Assembly (NCBI RefSeq): GCF_018271995.1
Contig: NZ_JAGUCO010000015.1
Span: forward strand, 62,001-126,000
Source of the DNA: Carboxylicivirga linearis
GTDB taxonomy: Bacteria; Bacteroidota; Bacteroidia; Bacteroidales; Marinilabiliaceae
Reading direction: 5' to 3'
DNA length: 64,000 nt
In this document: one piece after another, positions 7,567 to 15,854 of the stretch
How the letters are laid out: each line of letters begins with the position of its first letter
How positions within the stretch are numbered: position 1 is the first letter of the stretch
The notes under the pieces: generated by a model
The model's database searches: none
Seen by the model: the letters and a program-made list of their open reading frames with translations, nothing else
Told to the model about the DNA's origin: nothing
Position numbers and translations under genes: made by a program

Positions 7567-8286
7567 ATGTTTCAACATCAAGGAAAAGCACGAAGTAATC
7601 GTCATAATGTGCACATTGCCATTTTTTTGTCTTTTATAGCTGGAATGGTTAATATGTGTGGAATATTTGAACTTCGAACTTTAATTACAAATGTTACAGG
7701 ACATTTTGCCTGGTTAACGAATGGTGCGTTAAATATGGATTATTCAATTGTAATAACCTTATTGGCCTACCTCCTGGCTTTCTTGTTGGGATCATTCACC
7801 TCAGGTGTGTTAATTGAGTGGATGATCTCGAAGAAAAAAATGAATATATATGTATTGCCTACATTGCTCGAAGCAGCAGTTTTGATGCTTGTACCCATAT
7901 TAAGTGTTACTTCTGATAGTGTTCCCAATGAATTGTTAGCTTCTTTATTGTTAATGGCTATGGGGGTTCAGAATGCATTTGTTACTAAAATATCAAATGC
8001 TGTTGTACGTACCACTCACCTCACTGGATTATTTACCGATTTAGGAATTGAGCTTTCACAATTATGTTTTAAGCAGAATATTGACACGCAAAGTAAAAAT
8101 ATATCGACCATTAAACTGCGTCTTAATATTATTACCTTTTTCTTTTTGGGAGGAATAGCGGGTGGATTTGTTTATTATTCGATTCAAATTTACACACTTA
8201 TAATGGCAGCTATCATTCTATTAAGCGGATTGATATTTGATGCTTTGCATTTTAGGTATGTCAAACGATTACTAAGAATTGGATAG
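7567..8286 (+). CDS. DUF1275 (YoaK-type) integral membrane protein
   Basis: A 239-residue protein with about six transmembrane helices and the DUF1275 N-terminal pattern (FLSFIAGMVNMCGIFELR, then TNVTGHFAWL). A middle block MGVQNAFVTKISNAVVRTTHLTG with the conserved Gln-Asn and Thr-His is also typical. The biochemical function of the family is not established. It is transcribed alone from a TATCTTTG promoter, with a perfect inverted repeat just upstream. The 226 bases after it hold no recognisable gene. Confidence 0.85.
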   Translation: MFQHQGKARSNRHNVHIAIFLSFIAGMVNMCGIFELRTLITNVTGHFAWLTNGALNMDYSIVITLLAYLLAFLLGSFTSGVLIEWMISKKKMNIYVLPTLLEAAVLMLVPILSVTSDSVPNELLASLLLMAMGVQNAFVTKISNAVVRTTHLTGLFTDLGIELSQLCFKQNIDTQSKNISTIKLRLNIITFFFLGGIAGGFVYYSIQIYTLIMAAIILLSGLIFDALHFRYVKRLLRIG

Positions 8287-8512
8287 TATTATTATCGCCT
8301 AAAAAATTTGATGAAATAGAGAGTAGGTTTTCTGATTTTCAAAACAAAGAATGAGGTGTGAATAATTATCTATATCCCTGAAAGAATATAGTTGGCTAGT
8401 CAAGCCAAAGAAAAAGTATTAGACAAAAGGTGAATCAGTAAAATAAGAAAATAAAACCCATAACCACGTTTATTCAACCTGATTACGGGTCATCCCGATT
8501 CAATACTAATTA

Positions 8513-9757
8513 CTATTTAAATACACTTTTTCTAAACCAACTTTCGTTAAAGGTTAATCCTAATTTCACCGAGTGAAAATTCTCTTTTATTAAGCCATTT
8601 TTTAAGCTTCCTCCCATTTTATATTCGTAACCAAGGTTTAATAACGAACGATTTTTTAAGGGAATAGTCAAACCAGCTGTAACTCCTTTTTCGTTTAGTT
8701 CAACGTCTTTAATTGTAAGGTATCTGTCGGCGTAAAATGCACCCAATCGATATTGCATTCGGTTAAATATTGATTGGTACATGTTTTTTTGCGGACTGTA
8801 TTGAATACCCACATTAAATTGTTGAGTGTCGCGTGTTTTGTGGGTTGTATTAGCCAGATTAATATTTGACCAGTTGCCAGCATGGTAATCAAATGCCAGA
8901 AGCCAGGTTTTTTCTTTTTGCAATGCCACACCACCGCCGTAGCTGGTAGGTAAAAATAAATTATCAGCATTCATCCTTTCGGAATAGTATTCGACATCAC
9001 CTGCTGTATAAACCCTTTGTTTAAACCAGGTGTTTAAACTCGTTTCAGACGAGTAAATACCTCCGAAGCTTAGTTTATATCTGTTTAAAGGAAGGGTATA
9101 TTGGAAGCTATATTCCAGGTTGAAATTATTGATATGGTAGGAGTGAGAGTTGTAAATAGTTTGTCCTAAAATATTAGGATACTCCGATGTTTCAATAACA
9201 TCAACGGTACCCCATAGCAAGGAAGTTTTTAGCCCAACGGAAAAATTGCGGAATACTTCAATACCGTTAGACCAACCTAATTCAATAACACCACCTTCCC
9301 CTTCGTAAGTAACCGGATATGTTCCGGTAGTTCCTATCAAATATTTTTCAGACTTAATTTTATATCCAACATTTGAATAAGGCGATAGTGAAAAGCCCAT
9401 ACCCCAGCGTGGGTTCACTTTAAAAGCCATTGAAAAGCCATTTATATTGGAATTAAAATTAGTTTGTTGCTCGCTGGAAGTTTCAAAGGTGCTTAAAGTT
9501 CCTCTTACCTGCAGGTTAAACAGCATGGTTAGACTATCCATAGAGCTAAGCGATGCCGGATTAATAGTATTTATATAGTTGGTTGCTGAAAGAGCCAACC
9601 CTGTATGCCCCATTCCCATGTTAATAGCATCTCCTTTGTTTTCAATGTTTCCAATACCATACATTGAGTATGGCGAAGCTGTGTTATTTTGGCTGTAGGC
9701 TGATATGGTGATAAGACTATGGCAAATAATAAAAAATAGTCTATTATTGAATATCAT
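8513..9757 (-). CDS. Outer-membrane beta-barrel protein
   Basis: A 414-residue secreted protein with a signal peptide (FIICHSLITISAYSQ) followed by SPYSMYGIGNIENKGDAINM and many short amphipathic strands with alternating aromatic residues, ending near FNESWFRKSVFK. This is the look of the FadL/OmpP1-like barrels common in Bacteroidota, often annotated only as hypothetical. The start codon overlaps the end of the DUF4270 gene by 14 bases, so the two are translationally coupled. I infer an outer-membrane partner for that lipoprotein; substrate or role is unknown. Confidence 0.75.
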   Translation of the reverse strand: MIFNNRLFFIICHSLITISAYSQNNTASPYSMYGIGNIENKGDAINMGMGHTGLALSATNYINTINPASLSSMDSLTMLFNLQVRGTLSTFETSSEQQTNFNSNINGFSMAFKVNPRWGMGFSLSPYSNVGYKIKSEKYLIGTTGTYPVTYEGEGGVIELGWSNGIEVFRNFSVGLKTSLLWGTVDVIETSEYPNILGQTIYNSHSYHINNFNLEYSFQYTLPLNRYKLSFGGIYSSETSLNTWFKQRVYTAGDVEYYSERMNADNLFLPTSYGGGVALQKEKTWLLAFDYHAGNWSNINLANTTHKTRDTQQFNVGIQYSPQKNMYQSIFNRMQYRLGAFYADRYLTIKDVELNEKGVTAGLTIPLKNRSLLNLGYEYKMGGSLKNGLIKENFHSVKLGLTFNESWFRKSVFK

Positions 9758-11084
9758 AGTAGTAGTAATAAATTTTTAATTCCGATTTGTAGTTTTGGTT
9801 ATAATAACCCCCCATAACCATATAATCTAGCTGGGTGCCTGCGTTCGAATCAGTAAATGAAATAGCAAGCCCTTGGTTTGTATCAACAATGGCTTCTTGT
9901 ATTCGGGTGTTGATGTAGTTAGTAATATCAAATGAATAATAAGTATTCTTGTTATTTATAACGTCTTTATAAAGCGTTGGAGTTAATGTTTCTCCACTCG
10001 TATTGTATAAGAAATCACCAAGACTGTTAATTTTATCAATCTCATTTATATAAATGGTTGAAGGCAGATCAGCATACTTAATATAGTCCATAACAGGTCT
10101 AAGAACCAGTTCCGCCTTTACAATCCTTCCTTGTTCTTTAATTTCTAAAAGGTTGTTCAGGTGTGGAAAGTCAATGCGTATGCGGTAGCCATTACCGTTC
10201 TGGATCAAACATTCACTATCAGTTTGGTTTTCGTTCAACCTGTCCTTCTCAGATGTTAACTGATCCCATGGACTTAGTAAATTACTTTCTTCAATTTCAG
10301 TAAAGTGACTAGTTGTCAGCAAGAGGTCAAAATCAGTGGTAATTTCTTGCTCTTCAAGTGTAGCTTTATGTGAGTATAGTCTTAAAAAACATTCTTCCGA
10401 ATCTATATCAATTCCAATTATTGCATTTGTTTGTAATGTGTCTGTTTGAATGGCAAAACCCTTAAAGTTTTCTCTAAAAAGTGTGGTATAGGTTGATAAA
10501 CCTTTGTTTTCATCAATAAAATCAATGATGTCTATTGCCAGCTGTTTATTTAATGTCAGAACAATGGATTTTTGTTCTCCGGGCCAGATAAGTAAACTTT
10601 TTGTGCCTAATGGTTCTTCTTCAAAGTCAATGTGATTGATGTTGTTTAGATAGCCTGAATTGTTTCTGACAATCTGTTCTTTTAACTGATGCACTTGAAA
10701 TGAAATCACCGACGATGTGTCACCAATGCTATAACCATTAGGTTTAATTATTAACGCAATGGAGTCAATTACCTGTTTTTCTTTGTCCCAGCTAAAGCCC
10801 TCTGGTGTGGTGATGCCAAAATAACTGGTTGCTTTTTGGCTCCCTATTAATGGGTTGTTGTAATATCCCACTAATCCGGATTCTCTTCCTGATGTTTGCA
10901 CCGAATCAGCTTTAATACTTGATAAGTTAATTGATACAGTATCAATTAAAGCTGTATATGTATCGGAACGCACAAAACCTTTAGCAACGTCTAAATCACC
11001 TTCGTCGCATGAAGTCATACAACAGGCAAATAAGGCAATGGATACAAGTAGCAATAGTTTAGATTGTATTGATATTATTGACAT
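9744..11084 (-). CDS. DUF4270 family lipoprotein
   Basis: A 446-residue lipoprotein. The start at 11084 (MSIISIQSK) gives a lipoprotein signal peptide with lipobox-like CMTSC and an acidic EGDLD after the Cys; an upstream in-frame ATG would add 37 residues with no signal. The sequence after about residue 45 (SVNLSS-like strands, SGLVGYYNNPLIGSQKATSY) matches my recollection of DUF4270, a Bacteroidota family of surface or periplasmic beta-rich proteins. It overlaps the outer-membrane protein gene and is divergent from the Kelch/DUF4907/LytS cluster across a 259-base spacer. Function unknown. Confidence 0.75.
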   Translation of the reverse strand: MSIISIQSKLLLLVSIALFACCMTSCDEGDLDVAKGFVRSDTYTALIDTVSINLSSIKADSVQTSGRESGLVGYYNNPLIGSQKATSYFGITTPEGFSWDKEKQVIDSIALIIKPNGYSIGDTSSVISFQVHQLKEQIVRNNSGYLNNINHIDFEEEPLGTKSLLIWPGEQKSIVLTLNKQLAIDIIDFIDENKGLSTYTTLFRENFKGFAIQTDTLQTNAIIGIDIDSEECFLRLYSHKATLEEQEITTDFDLLLTTSHFTEIEESNLLSPWDQLTSEKDRLNENQTDSECLIQNGNGYRIRIDFPHLNNLLEIKEQGRIVKAELVLRPVMDYIKYADLPSTIYINEIDKINSLGDFLYNTSGETLTPTLYKDVINNKNTYYSFDITNYINTRIQEAIVDTNQGLAISFTDSNAGTQLDYMVMGGYYNQNYKSELKIYYYYYDIQ

Positions 11085-11343
11085 AAAATGTGAATCTGTA
11101 TAAATGATGATGCAAATAAAACACCTTGGCGCATTGGCCTTAAATCTATTCAACCAAAAGTTGGAGTGTATATACCTAATGGTTGAAACATTCAATGAAC
11201 GGTAGTAAAATCTCTTTGAATGCTAAAAATGACTTTCGTTGAAAAATACGGGTATAATATGGGGGTAGTTGAACTCTTTGTTGATAAGTTTTTAAGAAGG
11301 TGTGTCAAGCATATAGATTTGAAGCAAATTCAAAACTATAACA

Positions 11344-12357
11344 ATGCGAAAAAATTTCTTTTATACATGGTTGATTGTCATTATGGCACTTTTAGTTGTA
11401 TCATGTAGCGATGATGAAGATGAAGATTTATGGGGTAACTGGATTAAACTAGGATCTTTTGAAGGTATTCCGCGTACTGGAGCGGTTGCTTTTACAGTTG
11501 GTGACTATGCTTATGTTGGAACCGGATATAATGGTGATGAAGATTTAAGATTAAAAGACTTTTGGAAATACGATCCTGTAAATGATTACTGGACACAAAT
11601 AGAAGACTTACCTGGAGTAGCCCGGAATTATGCGGTAGCATTTAATGCCGATGGGAAAGGATATGTAACAACTGGTTTTGATGGAAAAAATAAGCTGGAT
11701 GATTTGTGGGCATATGATCCATCAACCAATACCTGGGAGCAAAAAGCTGATTTTATTGGTTCAGGAAGATACGATGCCATTGCGTTTAGTATTTCTGATA
11801 AAGGTTATGTAGGTACCGGTTATGATAATAATTTGTTGAAAGATATGTATCAATATAATCCGTCTTCAGATACATGGACTAAAAAAGTAAGTGTTGGAGG
11901 TAGTAAAAGACGTAATGCTGTAGCTTTTGTAATTAAAGATAAGGCATATGTATGTACTGGTATGGATAATGGAGAGTATTTGGGCGATTTGTGGGAGTAC
12001 GATCCGGATGCAGACTCATGGACCGAAAAACGAAAAATAGAAAATGATGCCAATGAGGATGAAGGCTACGATGATGATTATGAAATTGTGGGAATCAGAT
12101 CTGTTGCTTTTGTAAAATCCGACTTAGGATATATAACTACCGGAGGTCCTGGATATCCTGGTGTTCGAACCTGGGAGTATGATCCAATTGAAGATTTATG
12201 GACTGAAAGAAGCGAGTTTGAAGGTTCAGCAAGATATTCAGCTGTTGCATTTACGCTTAACAATATACCATATGTAGGAACAGGTAATAGCTCAAGTGTA
12301 TATTTCGATGATTTGTATAAATTCGATCCAAATGCAGAGCAAGACGATGATGATTAA
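11344..12357 (+). CDS. Kelch-repeat lipoprotein
   Basis: A 337-residue exported protein with a lipoprotein signal peptide (LIVIMALLVVSCSDDEDED). About six Kelch-type blades follow, each with AVAF..GD.AYVGTG, a DLW.YDP motif and W..., for example KLDDLWAYDPSTNTWEQKAD. This predicts a six-bladed beta-propeller at the cell surface or in the periplasm, likely for protein binding. The acidic tail (PNAEQDDDD) overlaps the next gene's start. In Bacteroidota such genes often sit with DUF4270 and DUF4907 genes, as here. No enzymatic motif is seen. Confidence 0.85.
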   Translation: MRKNFFYTWLIVIMALLVVSCSDDEDEDLWGNWIKLGSFEGIPRTGAVAFTVGDYAYVGTGYNGDEDLRLKDFWKYDPVNDYWTQIEDLPGVARNYAVAFNADGKGYVTTGFDGKNKLDDLWAYDPSTNTWEQKADFIGSGRYDAIAFSISDKGYVGTGYDNNLLKDMYQYNPSSDTWTKKVSVGGSKRRNAVAFVIKDKAYVCTGMDNGEYLGDLWEYDPDADSWTEKRKIENDANEDEGYDDDYEIVGIRSVAFVKSDLGYITTGGPGYPGVRTWEYDPIEDLWTERSEFEGSARYSAVAFTLNNIPYVGTGNSSSVYFDDLYKFDPNAEQDDDD

Positions 12358-12685
12358 TGGGGTGCGAAAATATAAGTACTATCATTTTTTGGCAATTGCT
12401 TTAGTGATATTTCTGATTCCTGTCATCATGTACGGTTTAAATACGGATGGGACCGTTAAGAGTAAAATTATATCTCTGGATGAAGGTTATGGTTATGAAA
12501 TAGTGGTGAATGATAAGGTATTTATTCATCAGGAATATATGCCGGGAGTTAAAGGATATAAACTTTTTGAATCAAAAGAAGATGCTCAGAAAGTGGCAGA
12601 TATCGTAATAAAGAAATTAAACAATAACGAATCGCCAAAAGTATGTACTGAAGAATTAATAAAAGCAGGGCTTATTCAGCGGTAA
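12347..12685 (+). CDS. DUF4907 family membrane-anchored protein
   Basis: A 112-residue protein: an N-terminal hydrophobic segment (YHFLAIALVIFLIPVIMYGL) followed by a DUF4907-type domain (GYGYEIVVNDKVFIHQEYMP, then KLFESKEDAQKVADIVIKKL and TEELIKAGLI). Two adjacent ATG codons (12347 and 12350) overlap the stop of the Kelch gene; either is possible and both imply coupling. The frame is open further upstream but inside the Kelch gene. The domain's role is unknown. The gene is followed by a terminator-like hairpin just before the kinase gene. Confidence 0.75.
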   Translation: MMINGVRKYKYYHFLAIALVIFLIPVIMYGLNTDGTVKSKIISLDEGYGYEIVVNDKVFIHQEYMPGVKGYKLFESKEDAQKVADIVIKKLNNNESPKVCTEELIKAGLIQR

Positions 12686-12736
12686 CGGTAAACTGAAATA
12701 CCCTGTTTGGGTTTAGATTAAAAAGGTGTATTTTGT

Positions 12737-12767
12737 GGGGAATAAGTAAAATTATTCCCCATTTTTG
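12737..12767 (+). terminator. Terminator-like hairpin between DUF4907 and LytS genes
   Basis: Arms GGGGAATAA (12737-12745) and TTATTCCCC (12752-12760) with a 6-base loop, followed by ATTTTTG. It lies only 26 bases before the kinase ATG, so it may either end the Kelch/DUF4907 transcript or attenuate read-through into the two-component genes. Confidence 0.6.
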
Positions 12768-12785
12768 TTATTATTTCAGAGTAGA

Positions 12786-13982
12786 ATGCGATTTCCTAAT
12801 AAAATTTCAAGTATAAGCATCCATCTGGTAGTCTGGATTGGATATAGTTTTCTAATGTTTTATGGCCCTTCCGTGATGATGGATCATAAAACTGCTTTTT
12901 TGTTTTCCGGAAGAACTATCTTTATTCATATTCTGCTTTTTTATTTAAACTCATATGTGTTTTTGCCCAGGTTGTTGGGTAAAAGTAGATACCTGACATA
13001 TGTACTTTCTGTTGGGTTGATGATGATTTTATCATCTTTATTTTATTATTCAACAGATGATTTGATGGGATTTAATCCTGATCACCGGGAACGATTCGAG
13101 GAAAGATTAACAGAAGAAGGAGGTAAAGATTTTTTATCATTAGATGATAGTTTAGCCTGGGAACAAGGTTATGAAAAATGGCACATTCGACCACATGAGC
13201 AAATAACAGAAGGAGACGATCATACTCAAAATGATGGTTTCAGACCACGCTTTAAAGATAAGTTGGGATTTGCTATACCACCCGGTATACGCATGGGGGC
13301 ACTATCTTCAGTTGGAATATTGTTTATTAGCATACTATTTTGGGTAATCGGGCAATCAAGAGCGCAGCGTGAAAATGAAATGACATTGATGAATCAGAAT
13401 TTGAAAAATGAGATGAAATTTCTCAAATCTCAGATTAATCCTCACTTTTTATTTAATGCACTAAATAATATCTATTCATTATCTGTTCTTAATTCGGTGA
13501 AAACACCTGATATGATTCTTAAGTTATCTGAAATGTTACGATATGTATTGTACGACTCGGAGGATAGGAAAGTATCATTAGCAAAGGAGCTAACTTATAT
13601 CCGTAATTTTATCGAATTTCAACGTGTTAAAATTGAAGGAATTCCACAATTGCATGTAGATATCGATAGGGCTGATACGCAATTGCAGATTGAACCAATG
13701 TTATTAATTCCGTTTATTGAAAACGCATTTAAATATAGTAAGTTAGAAGATACCCAAAAGGGATGGGTGAAGATGATATTAACCACTGATAAAGGCATTC
13801 TTCGTTTTGAGTTGTGTAACAGTTTACTGGGAAAGAACGTAAATGGAGAGCCTGGTGGGATTGGGATAGAGAATACCAGACAACGGTTGAAGATGCTTTA
13901 TCCCGATAAACATGAGTTATATGTTGGGCAAACCGAAGATGAATTTAAGGTGTTATTAAAGATTGATTTAAATGAAGCTTAA
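12786..13982 (+). CDS. LytS-type sensor histidine kinase
   Basis: A 398-residue membrane kinase. Transmembrane helices (SIHLVVWIGYSFLMFYG and later segments to about residue 95) are interrupted by a long acidic soluble loop (about 100-170), followed by a helix (SVGILFISILFWVIG), a coiled-coil and the H-box MKFLKSQINPHFLFNALNNI, then an HATPase with N-box IPFIENAFKYS and GGIGIENTRQRL. The ATG at 12786 is preferred over an in-frame TTG 7 codons earlier. It overlaps the LytTR gene by 11 bases. It should autophosphorylate and pass phosphate to that regulator. The large extracytoplasmic-type loop is unusual and may be the sensor. Confidence 0.9.
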   Translation: MRFPNKISSISIHLVVWIGYSFLMFYGPSVMMDHKTAFLFSGRTIFIHILLFYLNSYVFLPRLLGKSRYLTYVLSVGLMMILSSLFYYSTDDLMGFNPDHRERFEERLTEEGGKDFLSLDDSLAWEQGYEKWHIRPHEQITEGDDHTQNDGFRPRFKDKLGFAIPPGIRMGALSSVGILFISILFWVIGQSRAQRENEMTLMNQNLKNEMKFLKSQINPHFLFNALNNIYSLSVLNSVKTPDMILKLSEMLRYVLYDSEDRKVSLAKELTYIRNFIEFQRVKIEGIPQLHVDIDRADTQLQIEPMLLIPFIENAFKYSKLEDTQKGWVKMILTTDKGILRFELCNSLLGKNVNGEPGGIGIENTRQRLKMLYPDKHELYVGQTEDEFKVLLKIDLNEA

Positions 13983-14703
13983 CTGTATAGTTATAGATGA
14001 TGAGTTTCCGGCAAGAGAGTTGTTAACTGACTTTATTAAGAAAGTTCCTAATCTTGAATTACTGGGGCGATTCGATTCTCCGTTAAAGGCTCTTGATGAG
14101 TTGCAATCAAATACAGTTGATTTAATGTTTATCGATATTCAAATGCCAGAGATATCTGGTATTGATTTTATAAAAACATTACGTCACAAGCCTATGGTTG
14201 TAATCACCTCAGCTTATCAGGAATATGCTCTGGAAGGATACAGTTTAGATGTGATGGATTATCTTTTAAAGCCTTTCTCATTCGATCGTTTTATGCAAAG
14301 TGTAAACAAAGCATTCGACAGAATGGCAGATCATACTCCATCTGTATTACCGGATTCCTTACCGACAGAACCAATTGAGCCTGCTAAGGATTATTTGTTG
14401 GTTAAAGCCGATTATAAAATTCACCGAATTAAGTTTAAATCTATTGTGTGCATTGAAGGCATGCGTGAATATGTTACCTATTTTTGCGATACCGATAAAG
14501 TTGTTGCGTTAGAATCTTTACGTAGTCTCGAATCTTTATTGCCAGAAAAGGACTTTCTCAGAGTTCATAAATCATACATTATCAATATTGATAAAATAAC
14601 TACTTTCTATGGCAATCAAATAAAGCTTGAAGGATTATCGAAGTATATACCTATTGGTAAGTCGTATAAAGATATCGTTCAGAAGCGTTTGATGGATCAA
14701 TAA
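13972..14703 (+). CDS. LytTR family response regulator
   Basis: A 243-residue regulator with an N-terminal receiver domain (acidic pocket DDEFPAREL, phospho-Asp in LMFIDIQMPEISG, Lys in YLLKPFS) and a C-terminal LytTR DNA-binding domain (about 135-240; YLLVKADYKIHRI, LEKDFLRVHKSYIINI-type core). It is translationally coupled to the upstream kinase gene. Likely targets, by position, are the Kelch/DUF4907 genes and the divergent DUF4270 operon, though I could not identify paired LytTR sites. The 293 bases that follow (14704-14996) hold no gene and no clear terminator. Confidence 0.92.
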   Translation: MKLNCIVIDDEFPARELLTDFIKKVPNLELLGRFDSPLKALDELQSNTVDLMFIDIQMPEISGIDFIKTLRHKPMVVITSAYQEYALEGYSLDVMDYLLKPFSFDRFMQSVNKAFDRMADHTPSVLPDSLPTEPIEPAKDYLLVKADYKIHRIKFKSIVCIEGMREYVTYFCDTDKVVALESLRSLESLLPEKDFLRVHKSYIINIDKITTFYGNQIKLEGLSKYIPIGKSYKDIVQKRLMDQ

Positions 14704-14996
14704 TATCTTCAATAAATTAATGGAAGTATTCAGTACTTTTATAAATGTCTTCCATTTGTTTTTAATCCCTTCCAACTTCCAGTAAGTTAACATTTATTCA
14801 AATAACTGTGCTTTATTGTTATTCTGCTCGATTAGAAATGAAAAAGCAAGATTGCTGTCGTGTAAGTGTCACATATATAGAGTGTAGTGTCTGGGTTTAT
14901 TCTTGTCATTATTTCTTATCCATAAGTAATTATCCGTATTTCCTTTTTCTGTTTTAATTAGAATTAATAAAAATAGTAAAAAAGTGTTCTTAGAAT

Positions 14997-15021
14997 TATA
15001 ATAGTACAAAATACTATTATA
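14997..15021. promoter_or_regulatory. Probable AraR operator upstream of araR
   Basis: A perfect palindrome with 10-base arms around 5 bases: core ATAATAGTA-CAAAA-TACTATTAT. The inner ATAGTA-N5-TACTAT is repeated exactly in front of araA at 15733. It overlaps the start of a TACATTTG box (15020-15027), so binding would block transcription of araR itself. Assignment to AraR is by position and by symmetry with the araA site. Confidence 0.7.
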
Positions 15022-15032
15022 CATTTGTTGCG

Positions 15033-15725
15033 ATGATGATTATGGGTGAAAAATATAACAAGTTTTCCAAATACTTTGTCGCTATCGACTGTGTAATTTT
15101 TGGTTACGAAGATGGCGATTTAAGATTGTTGCTTTATCATCGTGGGTTTGAACCGGCAAAAGGGCAATGGTCGTTATTAGGAGGATTTGTTGGAGATGAA
15201 GAGTCTTCTGATGATGCAGCGCATCGGATTTTGAAGGCTATTACGGGCTTAGAAGATATTTATCTTGAACAGGTGCAGGTATATACCAATCCAAAACGTG
15301 ATCCGGAGGGTAGGGTAATGAGTATTGGTTATTATGCACTTATTCGTGTTGACAAACATAACTCAGATAAGGTACGCGAGAACGGAGCGCACTGGTGGTC
15401 TGTGAAAGGATTGCCAAATCTTGTTTTTGACCATCAGGAGATGGTGGATAATGCGCTGCATAAGTTGCAACAAAAAGCAGGTTTGGAATTAGTTGGAAGT
15501 GAATTGCTACCCGATAAGTTTACACTGTTGCAGTTACGACGTTTATATGAAGCCATTTTTCAAAGAGAACTGGATACCGGTAATTTTAGAAAAAAGGTGT
15601 TGTCATTAAATGTGTTGGAACGATTAGAAGAGAAAAATACCACTGAATCAAGAAGAGGAGCGTATTATTTCCAATTCAAGAAAGGGGTGACAGATAAATC
15701 TTTTGATCGTTTAGGTAAGTTTTGA
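15033..15725 (+). CDS. araR: AraR, Nudix-domain transcriptional regulator of arabinose use
   Basis: A 230-residue regulator of the NrtR/AraR Nudix group described for Bacteroides L-arabinose control. A Nudix-like domain (about 10-150; KFSKYFVAIDCVIFGYEDG, GGFVGDEESSDDAAHRIL) is followed by a winged helix-turn-helix (about 160-225; LLQLRRLYEAIFQRELD). The Nudix box has lost its catalytic REUxEE glutamates (HRILKAITG), as expected for a sensor rather than a hydrolase. It probably binds arabinose and releases operator DNA. Starts at 15033, 15036 or 15042 are all possible; the last best fits the promoter box just upstream. Convergent evidence comes from the shared palindromes and the ara genes downstream. 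Confidence 0.88.
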   Translation: MMIMGEKYNKFSKYFVAIDCVIFGYEDGDLRLLLYHRGFEPAKGQWSLLGGFVGDEESSDDAAHRILKAITGLEDIYLEQVQVYTNPKRDPEGRVMSIGYYALIRVDKHNSDKVRENGAHWWSVKGLPNLVFDHQEMVDNALHKLQQKAGLELVGSELLPDKFTLLQLRRLYEAIFQRELDTGNFRKKVLSLNVLERLEEKNTTESRRGAYYFQFKKGVTDKSFDRLGKF

Positions 15726-15732
15726 ATAGATA

Positions 15733-15749
15733 ATAGTATAAAGTACTAT
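15733..15749. promoter_or_regulatory. Probable AraR operator upstream of araA
   Basis: ATAGTA-TAAAG-TACTAT, the same inner core and spacing as the site before araR. It ends 3 bases before a TAATTTTG -7 box, so AraR bound here would sit between the -33 and -7 regions and repress the ara operon. Confidence 0.7.
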
Positions 15750-15752
15750 AAC

Positions 15753-15760
15753 TAATTTTG
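15753..15760 (+). promoter_or_regulatory. -7 promoter box of the ara operon (TAATTTTG)
   Basis: TAATTTTG fits TAnnTTTG. Transcription would begin near 15767, leaving a leader of about 90 bases before araA. No good -33 TTTG at normal spacing is visible. Confidence 0.5.
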
Positions 15761-15787
15761 TATATTTAAAAGTTTTAGAAACTAATG

Positions 15788-15836
15788 ATCAGACTTTCAG
15801 TCGATTTTGAAATTGAAAAAGCGACTATAATCTGAT
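15788..15836 (+). promoter_or_regulatory. Stem-loop in the araA leader
   Basis: ATCAGA (15788-15793) pairs with TCTGAT (15831-15836), and AGTCG (15799-15803) pairs with CGACT (15822-15826), giving a two-part stem ending 18 bases before the araA ATG. It could protect the mRNA or affect translation; no known riboswitch pattern is recognised. Confidence 0.4.
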
Positions 15837-15854
15837 TTATAAAATCGAGTAAAA

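Noticed and set aside
8287-8512. Hairpin near 8457-8497 as a terminator for the outer-membrane protein gene
   Set aside because: The ACCCATAA/TTACGGGT arms have a mismatch and a very long loop with no T-run; too weak to list.
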